DNA of 64,000 nt from CAVUPF01 sp963777915 (GCA_963777915.1 CAVZSH010000003.1:744001-808000), one strand, 5' to 3'. Shown: positions 15,046 to 22,800, numbered from the stretch's first letter. A program made the numbers and translations. Notes: a model not told the origin generated them from the letters alone.

Positions 15046-15390
15046 TTAGGTGCTCTCCTCCTCCTCGGCCTGCTCGTCGGAGTCGCGCCGTCGCCCCCCG
15101 GCGAGGAAGTCGACCCGCTCGGCGGCGATCGAGTGCTCGGAGCGCTTTGCCCCCTCGTCGCTCTCCCACTCGCGAAAGCGCAGCTGGCCCGCGACCGCCA
15201 CCTGGCGGCCCCGGGCGAGGTAGGTGGCGCAGGTCTCGGCCTGGCGGCCGAAAGCTGCGACGTTGATGTAGAGGGGCGAGTCGGGGTGGCCGTTGCTCTC
15301 GGCGAGGCGCATCTGGCAGACCTTGGTCTCGCCGCGCTCTCTCATCTCGGGGTCCTTGGTCAGCGTGCCGACCAGCGTCACAGTGTTCAT
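15046..15390 (-). CDS. ssb: Single-stranded DNA-binding protein (element copy 1)
   Basis: 114 residues with the OB-fold pattern of SSB: MNTVTLVGTLTKDPEMR, a YINVAAFGRQAE strand and GQLRFREWES. The C-terminus is acidic (EEEEST), though without the classic DDDIPF end. ATG 15390 overlaps the coupling-protein stop (ATGA) and has a GAGAGG Shine-Dalgarno, so it is co-translated with the coupling protein. It probably coats the transferred strand during conjugation. A second, diverged SSB is encoded at 20860-21168. Confidence 0.85.
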   Translation of the reverse strand: MNTVTLVGTLTKDPEMRERGETKVCQMRLAESNGHPDSPLYINVAAFGRQAETCATYLARGRQVAVAGQLRFREWESDEGAKRSEHSIAAERVDFLAGGRRRDSDEQAEEEEST

Positions 15391-17150
15391 CGAGAACCTC
15401 TCTTTCCGGGCCCGGAGGGGCCCCGTTTCGTGATCAATCTCCCCTGCCCCAATCCGGATAGCCGCTCCCAGGCCGGCACCACCCGCACCTTTGCGCTGCG
15501 CCGCGAGTCGCTGCGTTCGAGCTGGGCGACGTAGGCCTCGCCGGGACCGAGGCGCTGCAGCTCGGAGGGGTTGACCTCGAAGCGGTAGCCGCGGGTGCGG
15601 GTGCCCTCCGAGGTGGCGCGGCCGTAGCCTTCGGTGCGGATCGTGGTCTGCCAGGTAGGCACCGCGCCGATCAGCTCGGCGACCCACTCCGCATCGGCCT
15701 GCTCGCCGATCCGGTGGCAGACGATCGCCGAGATCGTCGCGCCGATCCGCTCGCGGACCGCGGGCCCGGCGGCGCGCAGGTCGGCGAGCGTCTGGGTGCC
15801 GACCGCGACGCTGAAGCCGGCGGCGCGCCCGCGCGCGAAGAGGCGGTCAAGGGCCGGGGCCTCGAGCGCCCCGAACTCGTCGATCGCGACGAAGGTGCCG
15901 ACACCGGAGCCCATCATGGCGCTGGCGGCGGCACCGAGGTCGAGCAGGACCATCTGGGCGACCGCCCGGCCGACGTTGCCGGTGCGGTCGGTGTCGAAGC
16001 GGAAGTAGGCGACCTCGCGCCTGGCGATGGCCTCGCGCAGATCGAAGCAGTCCGTTCCGGGACGCTCGGGGTCGAGCCAGGCGCGGGCGAGGTCGGAGGA
16101 GGCGAGGTTCTGCAGGCGGGCGCGCAGACCGGCGACGGCGCGCTGCTGGTCGCCGTGAAGGGCGGCGATCGTCGCCTTCACCTCGGCCAGCATCCCTGGG
16201 TCGCCGACCTGCCCGGCGAGGTTGACCAGCTCATCGGGGCTGCAGCTGGCTGCGACGCCGGCAAGCGTCACCGGCCGATCGCCGGCATCCAAGACGCGCA
16301 GCACCAAGCGCAGGAAGGGCGAGGCAGCCTGACGGTAAAAGCCGGCGTCAGCGGAGCCCCAGTTCTCCACCGCGATCAGGCGCTCGGAGCGCTCGTCGAC
16401 GGAGCCGTGGGCGAGCGGGTCATAGACGCCCGACCCGACCGGGGAGAAGAGGTGAAAAGCAGCGCCGCGCGCCGCGGCGGCTCCACGTGCCGCCTCCAGC
16501 AGGGCACGATCGGTCTTGGCCTCCAGGATTACTGCGCCAAAGCCCGAGCGGGTCACGTGATCGACCAGCAGCGCCGCCAGCGAGGTCGTCTTGCCCGATC
16601 CGGTCGCACCGGGGATCAGCACGTGGCGCCCCGAGCGGGCATCGCCGCGACCGATCATCGCCAGCTCACCGCGGTTGGTGCGGCCGACCGGCAGCCCCTC
16701 TCTCAGCGCCCGCTTCCCGCGCACCCCGCGCTCGGCGCGGTGGCGCCGGGCGGCGTCGAGCAGGCCGCGGCGCTCGGCGGCGGCGGCCTCGCGATCGCCG
16801 CCGGCGCGGCGGTCCTCGAGGCGGGCGTGAACGCCCCAACCCAGCATGCCCGAAGCCGCCCCCAAGGTGATCGCGAGCGCGATCGCCGCGACCGCCAGCC
16901 CGAGCGCGCCGAGCGCGATTAGGAGGACGAGCGGGGCAAGGGGGCTCAGCGCGGTCAGCCCCCAGGTCCAAGCCAAGCGGCGATGACGCGCATAGGCCGC
17001 AACGGCGACTCCGAGGGCGACCGCCAGTGCAAGGGTGGCGAAGACCGCCACCACCAGACTGGCGGCGGCGTCCAGGTGGTGCAGGGTGTCCATCGGGTGC
17101 AGGGCGGGTAGGCGGGGCGCCGGGGTGAGGCGGGGAGGCGAGACCTTCAT
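15387..17150 (-). CDS. VirD4/TcpA-like type IV coupling protein
   Basis: 587 residues. Two N-terminal membrane segments (about residues 25-50 and 60-95) are followed by a cytoplasmic ATPase with Walker A in GATGSGKTTS (about residue 180) and Walker B in FVAIDEFGA (about 415), then a TraM-recognition/TraG-D-like C-terminal part. Coupling proteins bring the relaxed DNA to the channel. ATG 17150 is chosen because a CGTCTT -10-like box ends eight bases upstream (leaderless start); ATG 17093 is an alternative just before the first membrane segment. The reading frame upstream of 17150 has no domain. Ends in an ATGA overlap with ssb. Confidence 0.85.
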   Translation of the reverse strand: MKVSPPRLTPAPRLPALHPMDTLHHLDAAASLVVAVFATLALAVALGVAVAAYARHRRLAWTWGLTALSPLAPLVLLIALGALGLAVAAIALAITLGAASGMLGWGVHARLEDRRAGGDREAAAAERRGLLDAARRHRAERGVRGKRALREGLPVGRTNRGELAMIGRGDARSGRHVLIPGATGSGKTTSLAALLVDHVTRSGFGAVILEAKTDRALLEAARGAAAARGAAFHLFSPVGSGVYDPLAHGSVDERSERLIAVENWGSADAGFYRQAASPFLRLVLRVLDAGDRPVTLAGVAASCSPDELVNLAGQVGDPGMLAEVKATIAALHGDQQRAVAGLRARLQNLASSDLARAWLDPERPGTDCFDLREAIARREVAYFRFDTDRTGNVGRAVAQMVLLDLGAAASAMMGSGVGTFVAIDEFGALEAPALDRLFARGRAAGFSVAVGTQTLADLRAAGPAVRERIGATISAIVCHRIGEQADAEWVAELIGAVPTWQTTIRTEGYGRATSEGTRTRGYRFEVNPSELQRLGPGEAYVAQLERSDSRRSAKVRVVPAWERLSGLGQGRLITKRGPSGPGKRGSR

Positions 17151-17157
17151 CGCCGAC

Positions 17158-17185
17158 AAGACGGGCCGGGGGTCGAAAACGTCCC
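17158..17185 (-). promoter_or_regulatory. Possible third ECF-type promoter before the coupling protein gene
   Basis: Minus strand: GGGAC (17185-17181), 17 bases, CGTCTT (17163-17158), then GTCGGCG and the ATG. The -10 side, CGTCTTnTCGGCGA, is the same as in P1 over 13 of 14 positions; the -35 side differs from P1/P2 but resembles the common ECF GGAAC box. The layout would give a leaderless mRNA. Confidence 0.4.
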
Positions 17186-17278
17186 ACCCGAGGCCAGTCG
17201 CTCGGCAAGGCGCTCTCAGCGCCAACGAGCCGAGACTGGCGACGTGCGGATATTCGGATCGCCGGAATAGGCGCTCTC

Positions 17279-17297
17279 GCGGGTGGTGTGCACCCGC
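17279..17297. promoter_or_regulatory. Inverted repeat GCGGGTG-N5-CACCCGC
   Basis: A perfect 7-bp inverted repeat with the 5-base centre GTGTG, located between the divergent coupling-protein and VOC genes. It may be an operator or a hairpin; orientation and partner are unknown. Confidence 0.35.
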
Positions 17298-17365
17298 CGG
17301 CGCGTCGGCGGACGGCAACCGAGAGACGCTGTAGCTGGGGCCATCGTGTCGCTACAGTCGAGCGC

Positions 17366-17803
17366 ATGACGATCCAACGCATGGAGCACGTGGGCATCGT
17401 GGTCGACGACCTCGCGGCCGCGACGGCGTTCTTCGTCGAGCTCGGACTCAAGCTGCAGGGCGAGGGGCCGGTCGAGGGCGGTTGGGTGGACCGCGTGGTG
17501 AGGCTCAAGGGCGTCCGGGCGGAGATCGCGATGGTGGAGGCCCCGGACGGCCACGGACGGCTAGAGCTGACGAAGTTTCACGCCCCGTCGGGCCCGAGCG
17601 GCGACCGGCACACGCCGGCGAACACCCCGGGCATCCGCCACGTCGCATTCGCAGTCGAGGACATCGACGCCGTCGTCGCCGGCTTGCGAGCCCGTGGCGC
17701 GGAACTCGTCGGCGAGGTTGAGCGCTACGAAGACAGGTATCGGCTCTGCTACGTCCGCGGCCCGGAGGGGATCATCGTCGAGCTGGCGGAGCGGATCGGC
17801 TGA
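17366..17803 (+). CDS. VOC family (glyoxalase/bleomycin-resistance-like) protein
   Basis: 145 residues, single VOC domain: the first beta-alpha-beta unit starts with MEHVGIVVDDLAAATAFF and carries His at the metal position, and the second unit starts with GIRHVAFAVEDIDAVV. The C-terminal YVRGPEGIIVELAE contains the metal-ligand Glu. VOC proteins act in epimerisation, isomerisation or metalloenzyme resistance reactions; the substrate cannot be told. It is plus-strand cargo beside the coupling protein gene. ATG 17366 gives the canonical start of the fold. Confidence 0.8.
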   Translation: MTIQRMEHVGIVVDDLAAATAFFVELGLKLQGEGPVEGGWVDRVVRLKGVRAEIAMVEAPDGHGRLELTKFHAPSGPSGDRHTPANTPGIRHVAFAVEDIDAVVAGLRARGAELVGEVERYEDRYRLCYVRGPEGIIVELAERIG

Positions 17804-18047
17804 GGGCTTCGGCCGGCCGCCAACCGCCTCGCCAGCGTCAGTGGTCGTCCCGAGCAGGATCCGCTTTCGGAAGGTCGCCGACGTCACGCGCGATACGGAG
17901 CTCGACGTAGTCCCGCTCCGTTGGAGATCCGCTGGTAGCGCAGGGCGAATGCGATCGAGGCGAGGCCAGGGAGCGGTAAGTGCTGTGCATCGGCCAGGTC
18001 GACGGCCAGGGTGTGAGTTGGCCGGTATGTAGGCTCCTGCGCCAAGC

Positions 18048-18676
18048 ATGGAGATCGCTGCGAAAAAAGACATCATCGCGGCGGGCTCATTTCCGCGGTC
18101 CTCTCTGTGGCGCCGTGCGTCCAAGGACGTTGAGGCTGCAATAGGTGTGACCGATTGGCCTCATGGGAGCGGCACCTTCAGTCTGAATACAACCCCCATC
18201 CTGAACCGCAAAGGGAAGCCAAACAAGCACTCGAACGGCGTCGAGCCCATCAAGCTCCCACTCATGCGGCACCTTGAGGTCTGCGGGTGGGTAACCGAGT
18301 CACTTCCGCCCATCCCGGCTGGGCAACTCCTCAAGACGGGCGACCTTGACGCTCTGCTCACTGTCCAGGGCTGCTATGTCGGTTTCGAGTGTGAGACCGC
18401 AAACGTCTCGTCCAGCCACCGAGCGATTAGCAAGCTCCTGGACGCCCTCTGCCGGGGGACGATCGCGGGCGGCATTCTCGCCGTGCCGGTCAAGGCGACG
18501 CAGCGCTACCTGACGGACCGGGTCGGCAGCTTCGAGGAGCTGAGCCCAACTTCGGATTCTGGGGTCGCTACCCGGTGCCGAGCGGCGCCCTTCGGATCTA
18601 CGGCATGAGCCACGACGTAATCGACAACTCCGTCCCCCACATACCGAAGGGCACAGATGGGCGCGCGCTGGGCTAG
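18048..18676 (+). pseudogene. BglII/BstYI-like restriction endonuclease gene with a frameshift
   Basis: The uninterrupted frame gives 186 residues from ATG 18048 to 18608. The last part after ...SFEELSP is out of frame: one base further on, the DNA encodes NFGFWGRYPVPSGALRIYGM and continues to a TAG at 18674-18676, which overlaps the stop of the convergent methyltransferase gene. The intact protein would be about 209 residues, close to BstYI/BglII-type enzymes, and carries their LDALL...VGFECETAN-type catalytic region (about residues 104-123) and a conserved SSHRAISKLL helix. A single missing base near 18545-18552 explains everything. Either the gene is inactivated, leaving an orphan methyltransferase, or it is a sequence error. 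Family call by motif recall; family members with this motif usually recognise GATC-containing sites. Confidence 0.65.
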
Positions 18677-19545
18677 GCAGCCTGCTCCACCCAGTCACTG
18701 CTCGGGTGGTGGGCCAGATCGGACTCGCTGAGGCGCTCGATGATTACGTCACAGCTCTCGATCTCGCTCCCGAGCCAGTAACGATCGTGCTGCTCCGCCA
18801 CGTCAAAGGTCGTGCCGCTGCCGCCAAACGGGTCGAGCATCAAGTCGCCCTCGACAGTCGAGAGATGAACCACCCGAGCGAGGAGCTTAGTCGAGAGCTG
18901 ATTCGTGCCACGCTTCTTGCTCTTGAACTTCCAGTGCCGTACGGGAGGGATGTCGGTCCAAACGTCCGTCAAATTCACCCCGTCGGGATTCATAGCCCCA
19001 CGGTGCCCCCCGTAGTCCTTGATCTCACCACCGCAGTGCCGACAGGTCTCAATCGGGGTCCTGATCTTCCGAAATGTCTTGGGCTTGCCCTTTGAGTAGT
19101 AAAGGAGGCTGTAGTGGGCCGGGTAAAGTCGGCCCATTATGGGGAGGCCAGCCTTGATGCTGATCGCGATCCAGTGACGGAACGTCATCTCGCGGGCCAT
19201 CAGGTGGGCGCCAAACACGATGTTCCAACGAGGAAGGTTGTAGGTAAAGAATGAGCCGCCCGGCTTGAGGACTCGGATGCATTCGTCGATCCAGGCTTGG
19301 CTCCACTCGACGTATTCGTCCTCGGATATGCGGTCATCCACCTTTGGCCCGTAGACCTTCCCAAGGTTGAAGGGTGGATCGGCGAAGACCGTGTCTACAG
19401 ACTCGTCCTCCACACGCCGCAGGAACCCCAAGCAGTCCTCGTTGAACAGGGCGCCGTGCTTTGTCGCCAGCACAGGATCACTCCCTGAGGCGACTACTGT
19501 GGATGAATCAAAGGGCGCAAGTTCAGTCATGCATTTCTGTCGCAT
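18673..19545 (-). CDS. Beta-class DNA amino-methyltransferase of the R-M pair
   Basis: 290 residues. The catalytic motif IV, FADPPF, comes early (about residue 52) and the SAM-binding motif I, MLDPFGGSGTT (about 255), comes late, which is the beta-class order; DPPF favours N6-adenine over N4-cytosine. A CRHCGG zinc-knuckle-like motif lies near residue 165. ATG 19545 has a GGAGAGG Shine-Dalgarno; ATG 19530 in frame is weaker. It converges on the restriction endonuclease gene and the two stops overlap within CTAG, so the two enzymes form one type II restriction-modification module carried by the element. The methyltransferase appears intact while the endonuclease is not. Confidence 0.85.
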   Translation of the reverse strand: MRQKCMTELAPFDSSTVVASGSDPVLATKHGALFNEDCLGFLRRVEDESVDTVFADPPFNLGKVYGPKVDDRISEDEYVEWSQAWIDECIRVLKPGGSFFTYNLPRWNIVFGAHLMAREMTFRHWIAISIKAGLPIMGRLYPAHYSLLYYSKGKPKTFRKIRTPIETCRHCGGEIKDYGGHRGAMNPDGVNLTDVWTDIPPVRHWKFKSKKRGTNQLSTKLLARVVHLSTVEGDLMLDPFGGSGTTFDVAEQHDRYWLGSEIESCDVIIERLSESDLAHHPSSDWVEQAA

Positions 19546-19598
19546 TGGTACCTCTCCATGTTGACGAATGAGCTTATTTGCTCTAACGGCGGGACGAA

Positions 19599-19608
19599 CG
19601 AACGTTCG
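19599..19608. promoter_or_regulatory. Palindrome CGAACGTTCG before the methyltransferase gene
   Basis: A perfect 10-bp palindrome 54 bp upstream of the methyltransferase ATG, inside a shorter direct repeat of CGAA. It may be an operator controlling the methyltransferase; no cognate controller gene is seen. Confidence 0.3.
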
Positions 19609-19625
19609 ATCTCCAGTGATGCCTC

Positions 19626-19898
19626 TCAGCGCCAGCGCGCCGAGGACCCGTAGCCGACGATCTCTGAACCGCGCACCGCCGCGGCGTCGCCACGCGCTGC
19701 CATGTCGCGGCTGACCTGCTGGCGCTCGATGCGCCGCTCGACGTAGCTGTCGCAGCGGCGGGCCTTCAGTCGTTCGATCTCCGCCAAGGCCTCGGCCGCA
19801 GAGTGGGGGTAGCCGAACGACTCGCCGCGCTGGACAGCCAGGCTGCGCAGGAAGCGCAGCTGCTTGGCGGTGGGCGGTCTGCGGGTGGTGTTGGTCAT
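19626..19898 (-). CDS. DUF3072-like small protein of the element
   Basis: 90 residues. The segment PTAKQLRFLRSLAVQRG...YPHSAAEALAEIERLK (residues about 9-47) matches my memory of the DUF3072 pattern, common in actinobacterial plasmids and integrative elements, followed by a basic tail with RRIERQQVSRDMAARGD. Function unknown. ATG 19898 has a GGAGAGGAG Shine-Dalgarno. It lies behind leader sequence A, a conserved noncoding block also found before ssb copy 2. Confidence 0.7.
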   Translation of the reverse strand: MTNTTRRPPTAKQLRFLRSLAVQRGESFGYPHSAAEALAEIERLKARRCDSYVERRIERQQVSRDMAARGDAAAVRGSEIVGYGSSARWR

Positions 19899-19904
19899 CT
19901 CGGG

Positions 19905-20040
19905 CTCCTCTCCGGCCTGGCCGGCTTCGCTTGCGAAGCGACGACGCCCCGCCTCCGCGGCCCGGCGCACCGAAGGGGAAGGGGCGAAGCCCCTTGCGCC
20001 GGGCGAGGGACGGGGCAAGATGGAGCGAAGCTGAGAAGCC
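19905..20040 (-). promoter_or_regulatory. Conserved noncoding leader A, with GC-rich hairpins
   Basis: About 130 bases upstream of the DUF3072-like gene are similar to the block upstream of ssb copy 2 (21185-21330): in gene direction both show GCTC-ATyTTGCCCCG, then GGCGCAAGG (or CGCGCAAGG), then TTCGGTGC, then GTCGCTyCGCAAGC, then the Shine-Dalgarno. Block A contains a GGGGC-TTC-GCCCC hairpin. The shared order suggests a common untranslated leader or promoter. The region 20050-20134 adds nothing recognisable. Confidence 0.55.
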
Positions 20041-20134
20041 CGGGCAGGCAGCGGCGCAGCGGAGCCGATTGCCATCTGCCAGCCGCCCCCCACCCCGACA
20101 CCCCCCACAGCGGGCTCGATTGCCGCCGTCGTCG

Positions 20135-20797
20135 CTACAGGTCCTGCACCGCGATCGCTTCGCCGGTGCGGGTGCGCTCGACGGCCTGCTCGACGAAGCG
20201 ACGGGTGTGCGGGGCACAGCGATAGGTGACCCGGTTCAGGCGGCGCTCGGCGACCGCCATGCGCCAGGCGCGCAGGAGCTGGTCCAGACGCGCCGCGCCC
20301 TTGTTGGTGAGCTCGACCTCGATCGCCTCGCCGGGCTCACCGTCGGCTCCAACACGGAGAAGGTCGGCGCGGTGAAAGTGCCCGCCCGAGAGAGCCGCCG
20401 AGAGCAGGCGCTCCCCCTCGGCCCGCTCGCGGGCCACGATCTCGCGCTCGGAGAGCACCTGCGCCCCGCCTCGCTCCAGCACCGCGGCAAGCCTCGCGAC
20501 GAGCGCCTCGTGGCGGATCGTCGCGAGCGATACCCGGGCGGTGCTCAGTTCACCATGGCCGCTGGCCCGCAGGCCGGCCCTGGTGCAGAGCACGAGACGG
20601 TCGCTGAGACCGTAGCCGGGCTGCACCGCGATCAAACCGGCATTGCGCAGGCGGCGCTCGCGGGTAATCGTCACGGTGCGGGCGGTCCCCGCCCATAGGG
20701 CGACGGCACTGCGCGGCACCACCCCGAGGCGGGCGATGAACTCGAGCACCTCGAGGTCGCGCTCGCTGATCCGATCTGTCCTCTTTCCGCCTGGCAT
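20135..20797 (-). CDS. Replication-relaxation family protein (Replic_Relax-like), candidate relaxase function
   Basis: 220 residues. The N-terminus (ISERDLEVLEFIARLGVVPRSAVALW) is a winged helix, followed by RRLRNAGLI and the second half with EIEVELTNKGAARLDQLLRAW and a final RFVEQAVERTR. This is the layout of the replication-relaxation family (PF13814), typically encoded next to coupling proteins in actinobacterial and firmicute conjugative elements. No classical His-rich relaxase is present in the window, so this is the only candidate for DNA processing. ATG 20797 has a GGGAGA Shine-Dalgarno. It follows ssb copy 2 at 62 bases. Confidence 0.8.
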   Translation of the reverse strand: MPGGKRTDRISERDLEVLEFIARLGVVPRSAVALWAGTARTVTITRERRLRNAGLIAVQPGYGLSDRLVLCTRAGLRASGHGELSTARVSLATIRHEALVARLAAVLERGGAQVLSEREIVARERAEGERLLSAALSGGHFHRADLLRVGADGEPGEAIEVELTNKGAARLDQLLRAWRMAVAERRLNRVTYRCAPHTRRFVEQAVERTRTGEAIAVQDL

Positions 20798-20859
20798 CTG
20801 TCTCCCAGGACGCCCCAGCGTCGCGATCGGGGACACCCCATGCGCATGCCGCGCTGCGC

Positions 20860-21168
20860 TCAGGCGGCCGGCTTCACTTCGGCGGCGATCACCGAGTGGC
20901 GCGAGTGGCGCTGCGGCTTGGAGCGAGGGGTCGGCTTGGACTCCCACTCCGAGTAGCGCAGAGCACCGCGGACCTCGATCTGGGAGCCCTTGCTGAGAGT
21001 CTCGGCGCACTCGACGGCGCGGTCCTTGAACGCAACCACGTCGATAAAGAGCGGTGCTGTGTTGCCGGGGCCGTTGACCGCGAGGCGCATGTCGCAGACC
21101 GCCGTTCCGGAGCAATCGCTCAGCTCGGGGTCCTTGGTGAGACGGCCTTGCAGCTCTACCTTGTTCAT
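20860..21168 (-). CDS. ssb: Single-stranded DNA-binding protein (element copy 2)
   Basis: 102 residues of OB fold: MNKVELQGRLTKDPELS, LFIDVVAFKDRAVECAE, GALRYSEWES. It is about as long as copy 1 and shares its motif order but only part of the residues, and its end is basic/neutral (EVKPAA), not the acidic protein-interaction tip. ATG 21168 has an AAGGAGAT Shine-Dalgarno. It lies behind leader B, in front of the replication-relaxation gene, so it probably serves the DNA-processing side while copy 1 serves the coupling protein side. Confidence 0.85.
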   Translation of the reverse strand: MNKVELQGRLTKDPELSDCSGTAVCDMRLAVNGPGNTAPLFIDVVAFKDRAVECAETLSKGSQIEVRGALRYSEWESKPTPRSKPQRHSRHSVIAAEVKPAA

Positions 21169-21184
21169 CTGGATCTCCTTCCCT

Positions 21185-21330
21185 GCCCGGTGGGGCTGGT
21201 GTTTGCTTGCGGAGCGACCAAAGCCCCGAAAAGGCGAGCCGCTGCACCGAACGCAGTGAGGGGAGGGAGCACAGCGACCTTGCGCGGCGAGCCGGCGGGG
21301 CAAAATTGAGCGCAGCTGCGAACGCCCGCC
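21185..21330 (-). promoter_or_regulatory. Conserved noncoding leader B
   Basis: Similar to leader A over the whole length, in the same order and orientation relative to its gene: TTTTGCCCCG, CGCGCAAGG, TTCGGTGC, GTCGCTCCGCAAGC, then the Shine-Dalgarno of ssb copy 2. The hairpin arm between GCAAGG and TTCGG has diverged. The region between here and the HEPN gene end (21415) is otherwise empty. Confidence 0.55.
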
Positions 21331-21414
21331 CACCGGCCTGCGAAGGTGCTCTGGGCAGAACTGGCAAAAAGTCACGGCCGGCTTCGGGAGCGGCTCGGGC
21401 AGGAGCATTCGGCA

Positions 21415-21789
21415 CTAGGCGGCGAGCATGCGCTCCACGGCAGCGAGGAACTTCGCGGCGCCCTCGACGAAGCCCTCGGCCTCGTCGGGATCGGGCGTGA
21501 TCGCTTCGTAGTCAGCCCCCTCCCGTGACTTTTGTGCCCGCTGGGCCAGGCCGTGGAGGCTCTCGTCAAAGGCACCGGTGGCGACGTAGCGCTGGTGGAA
21601 GAGGTGCCAGGTGCCGCCGTGACGGCGGGCGTATTCGTCGCGCTCGGAGAGAGCCGCCCGCGCCGCATAGAGCATCGCGTAGTAGGCGGCACTTACCGCC
21701 CCCTCCAGATGGCCGGCGGCGAGAACTTCGCGGGCAATCGCGAGACGGTCGCGGGCCTGGTCCATGAACTCTTCCGAGCGCGGGCTCAT
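21415..21789 (-). CDS. HEPN-domain toxin-like protein
   Basis: 124 residues, all-helical HEPN domain: SEEFMDQARDRLAIAREVL, then HLEGAVSAAYYAMLYAARAAL and a RRHGGTWHLFHQRYVATGAF segment with the conserved basic/His positions. It pairs with the MNT nucleotidyltransferase immediately upstream through an ATGA overlap. HEPN/MNT pairs are toxin-antitoxin systems in which the HEPN protein is an RNase and the MNT partner modifies or blocks it. The RxxxxH site is not obvious in this HEPN subfamily, so RNase activity is uncertain. Confidence 0.75.
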   Translation of the reverse strand: MSPRSEEFMDQARDRLAIAREVLAAGHLEGAVSAAYYAMLYAARAALSERDEYARRHGGTWHLFHQRYVATGAFDESLHGLAQRAQKSREGADYEAITPDPDEAEGFVEGAAKFLAAVERMLAA

Positions 21790-22217
21790 TGGTACTCGGC
21801 CCCCTCCAGCGCGCTGCCCGCGAGAACGATCTTGTCGCGGTCGACCTCACCGATGAAGAAGCTGCGGATCCGACGCCGGTCGCGCAGGCGCTCGACCTCG
21901 TAGACGAGGACCGAATAATAGGTCGGAGTGTCACCCTCGGCGGCGGCGGCCGCTTCGATGATCGGTACGACATGGCCGCTCAGCGGCCGCCAACCGCTGG
22001 CGGGATCGACGATGACGATCATGTCGATGTCGGAGCGGCGATCGTGATGGGTCTCGGTCGGGTCTGCCTCGCCGCGGGCGCGCGAGCCGTAGAGCCAGAC
22101 GGCGAGCAGATCGGCGCCGAGCTCAGCTCGCAGCGCCTCGACAATTCGGGCGATGACGCGGCGCTCGCGATCGTTGAGAGCGGCCCGCTCAAGATGGTTG
22201 GAGGGTCGAACCGCCAT
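21786..22217 (-). CDS. MNT-domain nucleotidyltransferase antitoxin
   Basis: 143 residues. The minimal nucleotidyltransferase motif is complete: VWLYGSRARGEA and SDIDMIVIVD supply Gly-Ser and the two metal-binding aspartates. I start it at ATG 22217, which is exactly six bases after a TATCCT -10 box on the minus strand (leaderless), rather than at the upstream ATG at 22310. The gene overlaps the HEPN gene by four bases. Its role is probably nucleotidylation of the HEPN partner. Confidence 0.8.
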   Translation of the reverse strand: MAVRPSNHLERAALNDRERRVIARIVEALRAELGADLLAVWLYGSRARGEADPTETHHDRRSDIDMIVIVDPASGWRPLSGHVVPIIEAAAAAEGDTPTYYSVLVYEVERLRDRRRIRSFFIGEVDRDKIVLAGSALEGAEYQ

Positions 22218-22323
22218 GCGGTCAGGATAGGCGGGGTGGCGGAGGAGCCGGGGGACTTCGTCTGCGAGGCAACCGCGCCCTGCCGGGCGGGGAGGCCGGG
22301 CGACGGGCATGCCGTTCGGACTC

Positions 22324-22656
22324 CTACAGCGCCTCCAGCATCACCGCGAAGAGGTCCTCGTCGCCGTCGCAGAGCAGCGCGCCGAGCGCCGCGCGGCTCA
22401 TCGGGCAAGCGTCGAAGCGGGCGGCCTGGTCGAGATAGTCCTTGACGAAGGCGGCTAAGCCCGATGCCTCGCGATAACCGCTATCGACCTGGTAGCAGCG
22501 CCCCTGCCCCTCGCCAGGGACGTCGAGGATCTCGGCACCGTCGGCGGCTCGGCGGCCGATCATGATCCGCTCGCCGCCAGATACGCGGTAGCGGGCAACC
22601 TCGGTGCCCTCGCGCCTCAGGGCGTCTACGTCGATGTCGAGCTGTACCTCGGTCAC
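22324..22656 (-). CDS. Conserved-looking small acidic protein, unknown
   Basis: 110 residues starting with GTG 22656, which has a GGGAGG Shine-Dalgarno at the right distance. The sequence is compositionally normal for a real gene (TEVQLDIDVDALRREG, then a strand-rich middle and the helical FVKDYLDQAARFDACPMSRAAL) with no recognised domain or membrane segment. It is the first gene of the element from the right side and sits behind a leader that resembles leaders A and B in part, so it probably belongs to the early DNA-processing or regulatory set. Confidence 0.65.
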   Translation of the reverse strand: MTEVQLDIDVDALRREGTEVARYRVSGGERIMIGRRAADGAEILDVPGEGQGRCYQVDSGYREASGLAAFVKDYLDQAARFDACPMSRAALGALLCDGDEDLFAVMLEAL

Positions 22657-22669
22657 TGCAACCTCCCGT

Positions 22670-22800
22670 GTCGGTGGATCGAACGGGCAGGCCCTCCGCA
22701 CCGGAGATCCGAGGACGGAACCCCGAAGCCGCAGGCGAAGGGGCCGAAGGAGGCCCCCTTGGGGGCCTTGCAGTCCTCGGTGCCGGTGCCAGGGTGGGCC
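22670..22800 (-). promoter_or_regulatory. Leader C, weaker relative of leaders A and B, with a strong hairpin
   Basis: In gene direction it has CTGCAAGG, a hairpin of GGCCCCC-AA-GGGGGCC, CTCCTTCGG and a CTTCGGGG block before the Shine-Dalgarno. The GCAAGG-hairpin-TTCGG order is that of leader A, but the outer boxes are missing. Similarity is partial. Confidence 0.35.

Noticed and set aside
15714..16922. A 402-codon plus-strand frame
   Set aside because: Antisense to the coupling protein ATPase domain.
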